Below are positions 50,494-58,562 of a stretch of DNA of 64,000 nucleotides, piece by piece (position 1 is the stretch's first letter; each line of letters begins with the position of its first letter). The notes beneath the pieces are model-generated. The model did no database searches and had not been told where the DNA came from. It saw only the letters and a program-made list of their open reading frames with translations. Made by a program: the position numbers and the translations under genes. The DNA is from Paenibacillus sp. FSL K6-1096 (GTDB lineage Bacteria > Bacillota > Bacilli > Paenibacillales > Paenibacillaceae), in contig NZ_CP150274.1 in the NCBI RefSeq assembly GCF_037977055.1, positions 6,014,001-6,078,000 of the forward strand, read 5' to 3'.

Positions 50494-51351
50494 ATGAAGC
50501 TTGGCGTTAGCACTTACAGCTTATATAAAGCGATTCAGAGCGGAGAGATGGATGTTCTGGATGTCATCGAATGGACGGCAGCGGCAGGCGGGGAGCATGT
50601 GGAGCTGGTGCCGATCGGCTACGATCTGCACAAGCAGGACGGGCTTGCCGAGCGAATCCGCAGCAAAGCGGACGAATGCGGCATTGCGCTGTCCAACTAT
50701 GCCGTCCGCGGCAATCTGATTACCGACAGCGAAGCGGAGTATCAGGCCGAGCTGGCCCGGCTGAAGACGGAGGTGGACATGGCGGCCCGGCTCGGGGTGA
50801 AGCTGCTGCGCCATGACGCGGCCACCCATCCGGACACCTCCATCCGGCATTACCGGAAGCAGTTCGCCCGGCTCACGGAAGGCTGCCGGGAGATTGCCGA
50901 TTACGCGGCAGGCTTCGGCATTACCACCAGTGTGGAGAACCACGGCTATTTCCTGCAGACCAGCGACCGTGTGCTTGGACTGGTGGATGCCGTTGACCGG
51001 GACAACTTCCGCACTACACTGGATGTTGGCAATTTCGTCTGTGCCGATGAAGACCCGCTGGCGGCCGTCCTGAAGAATGCGCCGTATGCTTCCATGGTGC
51101 ATTTCAAGGATTTCTACATACGCCCGGGGGACCGTGATCCCGGCGGCGGCTGGTTCCGCAGCACCGCAGGGCGTTATCTGCTGGGAGCCGTTGCCGGGCA
51201 TGGCGATCTGGAGCTGGCGGCCATTACCGCAGCCGTCAAGCACTCCGGCTACGACGGGTATATCTCCATTGAGTTCGAAGGGCGTGAAGAATGCAAGGCA
51301 GGGACGCAGCTGGCCCTGGAGAACGTCCGTCAGCTGTGGGAGCAGGCATAG
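50494..51351 (+). CDS. Xylose-isomerase-like TIM-barrel enzyme (sugar phosphate isomerase/epimerase), first copy
   Basis: A 285-residue AP-endonuclease-2/xylose-isomerase-like barrel. ATG 50494 follows AAGGAGTG by 8 bases. Metal-binding positions are visible: Glu in TTSVENHGYFLQT, Asp in TTLDVGNFVCADEDP, His in MVHFKDFYI, and Glu in YISIEFEGREECK. Such enzymes isomerise or epimerise keto-sugars, and some catalyse elimination from 3-keto glycosides. It is co-transcribed with the Gfo/Idh gene (15-base gap). A second, divergent member of the same family lies at 54548. Confidence 0.88.
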   Translation: MKLGVSTYSLYKAIQSGEMDVLDVIEWTAAAGGEHVELVPIGYDLHKQDGLAERIRSKADECGIALSNYAVRGNLITDSEAEYQAELARLKTEVDMAARLGVKLLRHDAATHPDTSIRHYRKQFARLTEGCREIADYAAGFGITTSVENHGYFLQTSDRVLGLVDAVDRDNFRTTLDVGNFVCADEDPLAAVLKNAPYASMVHFKDFYIRPGDRDPGGGWFRSTAGRYLLGAVAGHGDLELAAITAAVKHSGYDGYISIEFEGREECKAGTQLALENVRQLWEQA

Positions 51352-51396
51352 GCGGGAGCTTCGCTCCCTGCCAAACCATAAGAAACGGGGATGGAC

Positions 51397-54300
51397 ATGA
51401 ACATACTGGTATTTTATGACGATACATTTCCTTACTCGGGTGACAGGCCCTCCCGCAGCATTCTTGATGGCATAGGTCAATGGGCTACGGTGTCGGATGC
51501 GTCGAAGCTGGCGGATAACCTCCAAGCTGGCGGATGGGATGCGCTGGTTCAGCTGCATGGCCCCTACTTCCCCAAAGCCGCCTGGAATGAAATCCATGCT
51601 TACCTGCTCGGCGGCGGCGGGCTGCTGCATACCGGCGGGGTTCCGTTCCGTGAGCCGGTATCGGTGTCAGCAGGAGCCGGAGGCTGGGAGGTAGAGCGTC
51701 CGCAGGTGGCTTACCACCAGCTGCTGAACATTCATGATGCGCTGGCGGTCAGTCCGGCACAGGTCGCAGCCTTCAAGGCCTCCTCCGAACACCCGCTGCT
51801 GGAGAAATACGTGGAGCTGTTCACGGCCAAGCCCACCTGGGGACTGACGCTGCATCCTACTAAGACCAGCGATATCCCCGAGGAGATGGGCGCCGGCGGT
51901 CCGATGGATATGTTCATCTATCCGCTGCTGACCGGGGTGGACCGTACCGGGCGGGAGCGCTCCGCTCCGGTTGTTCTGCTGGAGCTGTATAAGGGAGACT
52001 ACGCCGGAAGCCGGTGGATATTGATTAATCAGGAGCTGGATGAGCATTTCTGGAGTACAGGCGGGACTGCTCTGCTGCGCGAGCTGGCGGAGTATACCGC
52101 TCAAGGCGCCACCGAAATATGGCTGAGAAGCAGCTTCGCCTCGTATGAGCCTGGAGAGCAGGCACTGTTGACCTTGCAGCTGCAATCGTTATCACGTACT
52201 TCTGCGCCGGATGCCAATTGGCAGTTCCGGCTGGAGGTCAGCAAGGACGGAACCGGCGAAGTGCTGTGGGAGGCGCAGGCAGAATTGAACGCCGGACCGG
52301 CGGCACCGGATTTGCAGTTTGTGCGTTTGCCGGTTCCGCTGCGCATTGAGTCTGGCCTGTACCGTGTGAGTTGTACTGCGGAGTCCTCGCGCGGTGAACG
52401 GCGCAGGCTGAAGCAGGCTTTCTGGGGAATGGACCGGGCGCTTCTGCAGAGCGGGGAGCCGCTCCGCACGGACCGCGATTATTTCACCCGGGGCGGCAAA
52501 CCGGTGCCCATCGTGGGCATGACCTACATGACCTCGGATGTCTCGCGGAAATTCCTGCAGCTGCCGAATGTGGACCGCTGGGAGGCGGACATGGCGGAGA
52601 TGAAGCGTGCCGGGATCAATCTGATCCGTACCGGAATCTGGACCGGCTACCGGATGATTATGTTCGCGGACGGCCATGCCGCTGAGGATGTGCTGCGCGC
52701 GGTGGATGCCTTCGTACTGACTGCTAAGCGCCATGAACTGGAGGTAACGTTCACCTTTTTCTCCTTCGCGCCGGAGGCGTGGGAAGGGGAGAATCCTTAT
52801 CTGGACCCGCGGTCTGTCAAGGCACAGCAACGGTTCATTGCCTCCATCGTCTCCCGCCAGAAAGGGACGACCAATGTGCACTGGGACCTGATCAATGAGC
52901 CGTCGCTGTTTCATCCGCGCCGTGTATTTGAAGGGCCGTACACGGCCGGAGACCGCTTCGAGCAGGCGGCATGGAGCGAGTGGCTGAGGGTAAAATATAA
53001 CAATGACATCGCTGCACTTCAGGAGTGCTGGAATATGACGCCCGGCCAGCTGCCTTCATTCGAAGCAGCACTTGCGCCGGACCCGAATGACACGTACTTC
53101 CAGAGTGTGGTGCAGCCGAAGAAGTGGCTGCGCTGGACGGATTATTCCCTGTTCAGCATGGATATGCATAACCGCTGGGCCTCCGCACTGATCGCAACGA
53201 TCCGCCGCTCAGACCCGGCCCACCTGGCAACCGTGGGCCAGGATGAGGGCATCTGCTCGCAGCGGCCTTCGCCGTTCTTCTATGGGGAGACGGTGGATTA
53301 TACGACTGTGCATACCTGGTGGCAGATGGATCACCTGGGCTGGGACGGAATCTTTACCAAGACGCCGGATAAGCCGAATCTGACCCAGGAGACCGGCATT
53401 ATGCATGTCCAGCGTCCTGACGGTATCGCCAAGCGGACGGAAGAGGAGCTGCGCAACATTCTGGAGCGCAAATACGCCTATTCCTTCTCGACAGGCGGTG
53501 CGGGTGCGGTGCAGTGGATCTGGAACACCAATTACTTTATGAATAACGCCAATGAGTCCAATATCGGCGCCCTGCGTGCTGACGGAACCCAGAAGCCGGA
53601 AGCGGATGTCTCTTATGATTTCGGCAGCTTCATGGCGGAGATCGCCGGGCTGTTCGAGTCGCGGGAGCTGGAGGAGATTGCGGTGGTCTACCCGTTCTCG
53701 AATGACTTCTCGAACCGCAAGCTGGCCTTCGAGGCCACCACCCAGGCGGTGCGGGTATTGGCCTTCGGCATGAATGTGCATCCGCGCGGAGTCGGCGAAT
53801 ATCATCTGGAGGCCTTGCAGCGCCATCCGGCCAAGCTGATTATCGTGCCAAGCGCACATAACTTTGCGGATGAAGCCTTCGGTCAGCTGCTGGAGCTGGC
53901 CCGTCAGGGCAGTACAGTGTTATGGAGCGGCCCGCTGCGGCTGGATGAGCATTGGGGACCGGCCGGGGATCGTCTGCGTGAGGAGCTTGGCGGGCTTGAG
54001 CACGGCAATATTCTGCGCGAGGAGATGCTGAAGATAGGCGGGGAGCATTTCCCGGCAGCCTTTGGCCAGAAGAAAATCGGCACTCTGGCTGTGGAACGGC
54101 CCGAAGGAAGCGGCGGAGCGCAGGAGGTGCTGGAGGTTGCCATTGGAGCCGGCAAATTCCTGTACTGTCCGCTTCCCGTAGAGCTGAATGAGCGCTGGGA
54201 GCCGATTCAGGCGCTGTATGCCTCAGCGGTCAGCGATGCCGGGATCGAGCCGGAGCTGGACTGGCTGCAGGGGGGAGCGCTGCCGGGCGTTTACGGGCGC

Positions 54301-54510
54301 AAGCTGGCCTTTGCGGGCGGCAGTCTGTACATTTTCGTGTCCGAATTCGGCAGCGATGCCGATATTAAGGTGCGCGACCCTAAGCAGGGGACAACGTATG
54401 CCTTCACGCTGGAACGGGAGCGGACCGTGATGTTCGCCGCCGGTCTTGACGGGCAGCTGCTTGCAGTCTATCGTCCGCAGCAGGTGCAGATCCGGGTGGA
54501 TTTGCCGTAA
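51397..54510 (+). CDS. Large clan GH-A glycosidase (GH42-like beta-galactosidase)
   Basis: About 1037 residues, no signal peptide. ATG 51397 is preferred because ACGGGG lies 6-7 bases upstream; ATG 51391 would touch that site. Residues 1-350 are an extra N-terminal part: an alpha/beta domain resembling a glutamine-amidotransferase-like fold (DALVQLHGPYF, LLHTGGVPF) and a beta-sandwich. The barrel follows from about residue 360 (GMTYMTSDVSRKFLQLPNVD). Acid/base E501 is in WDLINEPSLFHPRR and nucleophile E665 in NLTQETGIMHV, as in GH42. A flavodoxin-like GH42 trimerisation-type domain (IAVVYPFSNDFSNRK, KLIIVPSAHNF) and a small C-terminal beta domain complete it. Longer than usual GH42 enzymes (about 650-700), so the exact family is uncertain. 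Confidence 0.8.
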   Translation: MNILVFYDDTFPYSGDRPSRSILDGIGQWATVSDASKLADNLQAGGWDALVQLHGPYFPKAAWNEIHAYLLGGGGLLHTGGVPFREPVSVSAGAGGWEVERPQVAYHQLLNIHDALAVSPAQVAAFKASSEHPLLEKYVELFTAKPTWGLTLHPTKTSDIPEEMGAGGPMDMFIYPLLTGVDRTGRERSAPVVLLELYKGDYAGSRWILINQELDEHFWSTGGTALLRELAEYTAQGATEIWLRSSFASYEPGEQALLTLQLQSLSRTSAPDANWQFRLEVSKDGTGEVLWEAQAELNAGPAAPDLQFVRLPVPLRIESGLYRVSCTAESSRGERRRLKQAFWGMDRALLQSGEPLRTDRDYFTRGGKPVPIVGMTYMTSDVSRKFLQLPNVDRWEADMAEMKRAGINLIRTGIWTGYRMIMFADGHAAEDVLRAVDAFVLTAKRHELEVTFTFFSFAPEAWEGENPYLDPRSVKAQQRFIASIVSRQKGTTNVHWDLINEPSLFHPRRVFEGPYTAGDRFEQAAWSEWLRVKYNNDIAALQECWNMTPGQLPSFEAALAPDPNDTYFQSVVQPKKWLRWTDYSLFSMDMHNRWASALIATIRRSDPAHLATVGQDEGICSQRPSPFFYGETVDYTTVHTWWQMDHLGWDGIFTKTPDKPNLTQETGIMHVQRPDGIAKRTEEELRNILERKYAYSFSTGGAGAVQWIWNTNYFMNNANESNIGALRADGTQKPEADVSYDFGSFMAEIAGLFESRELEEIAVVYPFSNDFSNRKLAFEATTQAVRVLAFGMNVHPRGVGEYHLEALQRHPAKLIIVPSAHNFADEAFGQLLELARQGSTVLWSGPLRLDEHWGPAGDRLREELGGLEHGNILREEMLKIGGEHFPAAFGQKKIGTLAVERPEGSGGAQEVLEVAIGAGKFLYCPLPVELNERWEPIQALYASAVSDAGIEPELDWLQGGALPGVYGRKLAFAGGSLYIFVSEFGSDADIKVRDPKQGTTYAFTLERERTVMFAAGLDGQLLAVYRPQQVQIRVDLP

Positions 54511-54547
54511 ACTGGAGACATAAGGCGAAGAGAAAGGGTGAACAATA

Positions 54548-55408
54548 ATGGGCTTATCCAACAAAATCGGCGTGATCGCCGACAGCTTCGGCAAGGATCT
54601 GCGCAGCAATCTGCGGATAGCGAAGGAGATTGGAGCGGAAGGTGTTCAGCTCTGGGCAATCCAGGGCGAGATGGACCCGGCCGGACTGACGGCGCAGGAG
54701 CGCAAGGCGATTAAGACTTACCTGGCGGAGCTGAAGCTTGAGCTGTCTGCACTCTGTGCGGATTACGGCGGTCAGGGCTTTAAGAATCCGGCAGAGAACC
54801 GCTGGAAAATCAGCAAGTCGAAGCTGGCGCTCGACCTTGCGCTGGATTTGGGCTGCCGTATCGTCACCACGCACATTGGGATTGTACCGGAGGACCCCGG
54901 CGCTCCTGAATATGCGGTGTTGCAGGAGGCCTGCAACGAACTGGCAGTATACGCCTCCGAACGCGGCGGTTATTTCGCCATTGAGACGGGGCCGGAGCCT
55001 GCGGCCCGGCTGAAGTCCTTCCTGGATTCACTGGATACCAAGGGAGTCGCCGTAAACTTCGACCCGGCAAATATGGTCATGGTAACCGGCGATGATCCGG
55101 TCCGGGGTGTGTACACTCTGCAGGACTATATTGTGCATACTCATGTTAAAGACGGCGTGAGGCTGCGCGAGGTCGATCCGCACGAGGTGTACGGCGTGCT
55201 GGATCATGAACAGATTGCCGTTATGGGTGAGGGCGGAGCAGGCTTCCGCGAGGTTCCTCCGGGAGAGGGAAGCGTGGACTTCCCCGCTTATTTCGCCGCT
55301 CTTCAGGATATCGGTTATAAGGGATATCTGACCGTAGAGAGAGAAGTCGGTGACCGGCCCGAAGACGACATCGCCGCCGCCGTGAGATTCATCGGCCAGT
55401 TCCGGTAA
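54548..55408 (+). CDS. Xylose-isomerase-like TIM-barrel enzyme, second copy
   Basis: A 286-residue member of the same superfamily as the gene at 50494 but clearly divergent. ATG 54548 follows AAAGGGTG. Ligand positions: Glu in YFAIETGPEPAARL, Asp in AVNFDPANMVMVTG, His in VHTHVKDGVRL, and Glu in GYLTVEREVGDRPEDDI. It ends the long glycan transcript; a terminator follows at 55483. Two such barrels with one Gfo/Idh enzyme suggest successive steps on an oxidised sugar. Confidence 0.88.
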   Translation: MGLSNKIGVIADSFGKDLRSNLRIAKEIGAEGVQLWAIQGEMDPAGLTAQERKAIKTYLAELKLELSALCADYGGQGFKNPAENRWKISKSKLALDLALDLGCRIVTTHIGIVPEDPGAPEYAVLQEACNELAVYASERGGYFAIETGPEPAARLKSFLDSLDTKGVAVNFDPANMVMVTGDDPVRGVYTLQDYIVHTHVKDGVRLREVDPHEVYGVLDHEQIAVMGEGGAGFREVPPGEGSVDFPAYFAALQDIGYKGYLTVEREVGDRPEDDIAAAVRFIGQFR

Positions 55409-55482
55409 GCGGGGCAGGCATCCGGCGGCGATGGTGATAAAGAGACTGCCTGGAAGAAGCAGCATTGTGTTCAACCATAAGA

Positions 55483-55522
55483 ACAGCGGCGCTCCCTTTA
55501 GTGTGAGCCAGCCGCTGTTTTT
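55483..55522 (+). terminator. Terminator of the glycan-utilisation operon
   Basis: AACAGCGGC/GCCGCTGTT stem with an inner GCTC/GAGC helix and TTTTTG after it. Confidence 0.85.
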
Positions 55523-55530
55523 GTTGTAGT

Positions 55531-55794
55531 GAATACATTGGGCGTAGCGGAGGCGTGTGGGCGGAATGTATGCGAAAAACCGAACACATTGGGCGTCGCG
55601 AAGGCGTGCTGAGAGAATGAATGCGAAAAACCGAACACATTGGGCGTGACGGAGGCGTGTTGGGAGAATGTATGCGAAAAACCGAACACATTGAGCGTGG
55701 CGGAGGCGTGTTGGGAAAATGTATGCGAAAAACCGAACACATTGGACGTGGCGTGGGCGTGTGGGCGGAATGTATGCGAAAAACCGAACACATT
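55531..55794. repeat. Array of five (plus one half) repeats, 51 bp period (array D)
   Basis: Units AATGTATGCGAAAAACCGAA followed by CACATT at 55565-55590, 55616-55641, 55667-55692, 55718-55743 and 55769-55794, exactly 51 bases apart. A half unit (GAATACATTGGGCG) stands at 55531. The outer AATGT/ACATT arms pair, and the loop keeps the GAAAAAC core of array A. Linkers (TTGGGCGTGGCGGAGGCGTG-like) are also conserved. Copy 2 has AATGA in place of AATGT. Confidence 0.9.
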
Positions 55795-55830
55795 GGGCAG
55801 AACGGAGACGCGTGGGGGCTATGCTACTTA

Positions 55831-55859
55831 TTGAGCAGATTGCAGACCCGTGATAAGAT
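55831..55859 (+). promoter_or_regulatory. Promoter for the nucleoside hydrolase gene
   Basis: TTGAGC (55831-55836), 17 bases, TAAGAT (55854-55859). The leader then has imperfect direct repeats of AGAGTAAGTATAA up to the gene. Confidence 0.6.
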
Positions 55860-55946
55860 GGGCAGTGCAGTATGGATGATAGAGTAAGTATAAGCAGATA
55901 GAGTAAATATAGGAGTAAGTATAAACAGAGAGTAGGAGAGATACAG

Positions 55947-56903
55947 ATGAGCACCAACATTACTAGAATCATCATCGATTGTGATACAGGAATAGACGAC
56001 GCACTGGCCATTTTGTATGCGCTTCGGGCACCGGGTGTGGTAGTCGAAGGAATTACGACAGTGTTCGGCAACATCGATGTGCAGCAGGCAGCGGATAACA
56101 CGCTGCGGCTGCTTGAACTTGCGGCGCCGGGCTATGAAATCCCGGTAGCGCTGGGCGCTTCCCGGGCGCTGGTACGCGAGCTGACCGGCTTCTCGACCCA
56201 TGTGCACGGAGAGAACGGCGTTGGCGGCGTTCAGCTGCCCCCTTCCCGGCAGGTGCCGGTTCAAGAAACGGCCGCAGAGTTCATTGTGCGGATGGCGGAT
56301 ACGAATCCGGGAGAGCTGGTGCTGGTGACGCTGGGACGGCTGACGAATCTGTCGCTGGCTCTGGATCTGGACCCGCAGCTGACCTCCAAGCTGAAAAAGG
56401 TAGTGGTGATGGGCGGTACAGTCTTCAAACCGGGCAATGTCACACCGGTGGCCGAAGCCAACCTGTGGGGTGACCCGGATGCGGCTGATCGTGTGTTCAC
56501 CTCAGGGCTGCCTGTAATGATGATCGGGCTGGATGTGACCCTCCAGACGCGGATTACATCCGAGCATGTGGAACTGCTGAAGCGGCATGGACGGGAAGAG
56601 AACAAGGCAATCATAGACTTCATGGAAGAATCGCTGGCGTATTACTTTAAATTTTACCGTGAGGCGAACTATCTGATTAACAGCGCTCCGCTGCATGATC
56701 CGCTGGCTCTGATGGCTGCCCTGCAGCCGGATCTGGTCACCTGCCGCCGGATGAAGGTCCGTGTAGAGCATCAGGGGGCGTTCACCTCCGGGATGGTCGT
56801 AGCCGATCTGCGGGCGCAGCCCAAAGAAGGCGAGTTCATCGAGGTAGCCGTAGAGGTGGATGCTGAACGGGCGGTTGGGGTCTTTTTGAGCGCGTTTATG
56901 TAG
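55947..56903 (+). CDS. Nucleoside hydrolase (inosine-uridine preferring type)
   Basis: A 318-residue enzyme that cleaves the N-glycosidic bond of ribonucleosides to base and ribose. The calcium-binding signature DCDTGIDDALAI is at residues 9-20, followed by GITTVFGNIDVQQAADNTLRLL. HVHGENGVGG, VVMGGTVFKPGNVTPVAEANLWGDPDAA (read in parts) and the late INSAPLHDPLALMAAL with the catalytic-region His complete the family pattern. ATG 55947 has AGGAGAG 7-8 bases upstream. It has its own promoter and is separated from the glycan operon by array D. Confidence 0.93.
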   Translation: MSTNITRIIIDCDTGIDDALAILYALRAPGVVVEGITTVFGNIDVQQAADNTLRLLELAAPGYEIPVALGASRALVRELTGFSTHVHGENGVGGVQLPPSRQVPVQETAAEFIVRMADTNPGELVLVTLGRLTNLSLALDLDPQLTSKLKKVVVMGGTVFKPGNVTPVAEANLWGDPDAADRVFTSGLPVMMIGLDVTLQTRITSEHVELLKRHGREENKAIIDFMEESLAYYFKFYREANYLINSAPLHDPLALMAALQPDLVTCRRMKVRVEHQGAFTSGMVVADLRAQPKEGEFIEVAVEVDAERAVGVFLSAFM

Positions 56904-56955
56904 GTGTTAAAAGAACCCCAGAGGGATGAATCGGTGATGGTTACAATCTCTTCAT

Positions 56956-56983
56956 TTGCTATATTTATCTAGTTTGATAGAAT
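56956..56983 (+). promoter_or_regulatory. Promoter for the GH18/stalk protein gene
   Basis: TTGCTA (56956-56961), 16 bases, TAGAAT (56978-56983), about 64 bases before ATG 57048. Confidence 0.55.
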
Positions 56984-57047
56984 AATAGGGGATGTAAGGT
57001 TGAGAGATTCATAATCTATCATTAGAGAGAATGGGGAACTTATTCAT

Positions 57048-58301
57048 ATGAAGAAGCATTTGGCCAAAATCGTGTTATGCGCAGTATTCTCCCTGGGCGG
57101 CTTCTCGGCTCTTCCGGCAAGTGCGGTCCATGCCGCGCCTGCAGGGGTCAGCATTATGCTGGACGGCTATCCGCTGCCGTTCCCGGTGGAGCCGGTGATG
57201 ATGAACGGAACGACCATGGTGCCCTTCCGCGCCATCTCGGAAGCACTGGGAATTCAGGTGGAATGGAATCAGAAGGCCCGGCAAATCACTGCCACCCGGA
57301 AGGCCGAAGCCGGCGCAGACAAGACTGTAGTCGTTCTGACCCTTGGGAGCAAGAATGCCGTGGTGAACGGGACGGCAGTGAAGCTTGCGGTAGCGCCGCA
57401 GGACATCCGTGGAACAACGATGCTGCCGCTTAAGTTCTTCAGCCAGCAGTTCGGGGCGGTCACCTCCTGGAATCAGGCCAGCAAAACCGTATCCATCACC
57501 TCCCCGAAGCGGGACATCTACACCTTGGGCTTCTATGCGCAGAAGGCGTACAGCGAAGTATCGCTTATTCCAAGCTTCGATGCAGTTGCCTTTGGATGGG
57601 CAAGGATTGACAAGGACGGCCAGTTCACCACCACCGGCAAGGATTTCTGGTGGCCGGAGGCTGCAGGCGATGTAACGCCGGAATCGATTGTGCAGAATGC
57701 CGCAGCGGGCGGGACGGCCCCTTACCTGATGGTCTATTCCAGTGACTCGTCTCTGGAGCTGAGCAAGAATCTGGAGGACCCGCAGCTCCAGCAGCAGACG
57801 ATTACCAGTATTGTGGAACTCGCGTCCAGCAAGGGCTTCAAGGGCATCGGACTCGATCTGGAAGGGCTGGGGCTAACCGGGGATAAGGCGCTGGTGCAGA
57901 GCCAATATAACGCTTTTGTCAAAAATCTCTCTGCAGCCGCACGCGCCGCCAACCTGAAGCTGACCGTTATTCTGCATCCGCTGAACAGCTCCTACAAGGG
58001 TTATGATTACAAGACGCTGGGGACTCTTGCAGATGATCTGGTCATTATGGCTTACGCCTATGAAGGGGAGACGGGACCGGAGCCGATGAACAAGGTCGAT
58101 GAGAGCATCCGGCTGGCGCTTGATCAGGTCAGCAAGGACAAGCTGATTCTCGGAATCTCGGTCTACAGTGAGAACGAATCGTCCGTTAATGCCAAGATCG
58201 GCCTGGCGAAGCGGTACGGGCTGAAGGGCATCGCCATCTGGCGTCTGGGCCTGATCGGCCAGCCGGTGATGGAGCGGATGGGCGAAGCGGTAGAGCTGTA
58301 G
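57048..58301 (+). CDS. Secreted GH18-type glycosidase with copper amine oxidase N-terminal (stalk) domain
   Basis: A 417-residue exported protein. The signal peptide runs to about residue 30 (AKIVLCAVFSLGGFSALPAS, cut near VHAAPAG). Residues 33-150 are a copper amine oxidase N1 stalk domain (MVPFRAISEALGIQVEWNQ, MLPLKFFSQQFGAVTSWNQ). Residues about 155-417 are a GH18 barrel of the spore-cortex/YaaH type; the catalytic motif reads GIGLDLEGLG with E272 as proton donor, although only the DLE end of DxxDxDxE is classical. VIMAYAYEGETGPEPMNKV and GIAIWRLGLIG are the later barrel strands. Expected to cut N-acetylglucosamine-containing polymers such as peptidoglycan or chitin. Monocistronic with a strong terminator. 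Confidence 0.88.
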   Translation: MKKHLAKIVLCAVFSLGGFSALPASAVHAAPAGVSIMLDGYPLPFPVEPVMMNGTTMVPFRAISEALGIQVEWNQKARQITATRKAEAGADKTVVVLTLGSKNAVVNGTAVKLAVAPQDIRGTTMLPLKFFSQQFGAVTSWNQASKTVSITSPKRDIYTLGFYAQKAYSEVSLIPSFDAVAFGWARIDKDGQFTTTGKDFWWPEAAGDVTPESIVQNAAAGGTAPYLMVYSSDSSLELSKNLEDPQLQQQTITSIVELASSKGFKGIGLDLEGLGLTGDKALVQSQYNAFVKNLSAAARAANLKLTVILHPLNSSYKGYDYKTLGTLADDLVIMAYAYEGETGPEPMNKVDESIRLALDQVSKDKLILGISVYSENESSVNAKIGLAKRYGLKGIAIWRLGLIGQPVMERMGEAVEL

Positions 58302-58320
58302 TAGTTATTCTATTATAAGG

Positions 58321-58365
58321 AAGACTGCCGTATGGTTAGGCTATAACCGTGCGGCAGTCTTTTTG
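58321..58365 (+). terminator. Terminator after the GH18/stalk gene
   Basis: AAGACTGCCG/CGGCAGTCTT stem with an inner GGTTA/TAACC helix, then TTTTT. Confidence 0.9.
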
Positions 58366-58403
58366 CAAATAGAAGAATTTATAGGTTTCACACGATACAT
58401 TAT

Positions 58404-58463
58404 CCTTCTATTTCTCGCTGAAACGGTACCGTCCATAAAACGACGGCAAAGCTGTTTCCGCTT
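58404..58463 (+). repeat. Interspersed hairpin element, copy 2 of 2 (repeat B)
   Basis: The left 30 bases equal 959-988. Outer stem GAAACGG/CTGTTTC (58420-58426/58452-58458) and inner CCGTC/GACGG (58429-58433/58442-58446), with a different loop (CATAAAAC) from copy 1 while both helices are kept. Confidence 0.85.
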
Positions 58464-58562
58464 GAAATATCAAATGTCACATTAACCTCGCGGCTTAACC
58501 TGTATAATTCTATAGTTGACCTTAGAACAGATATATTGAACATCCAAGGAGGACTATAGACG

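Noticed and set aside
55389..56101. A 357-residue minus-strand ORF and smaller ones with repeated peptide units
   Set aside because: The frame runs through array D and antisense to the sugar isomerase gene; repeat-derived, with no start signal.
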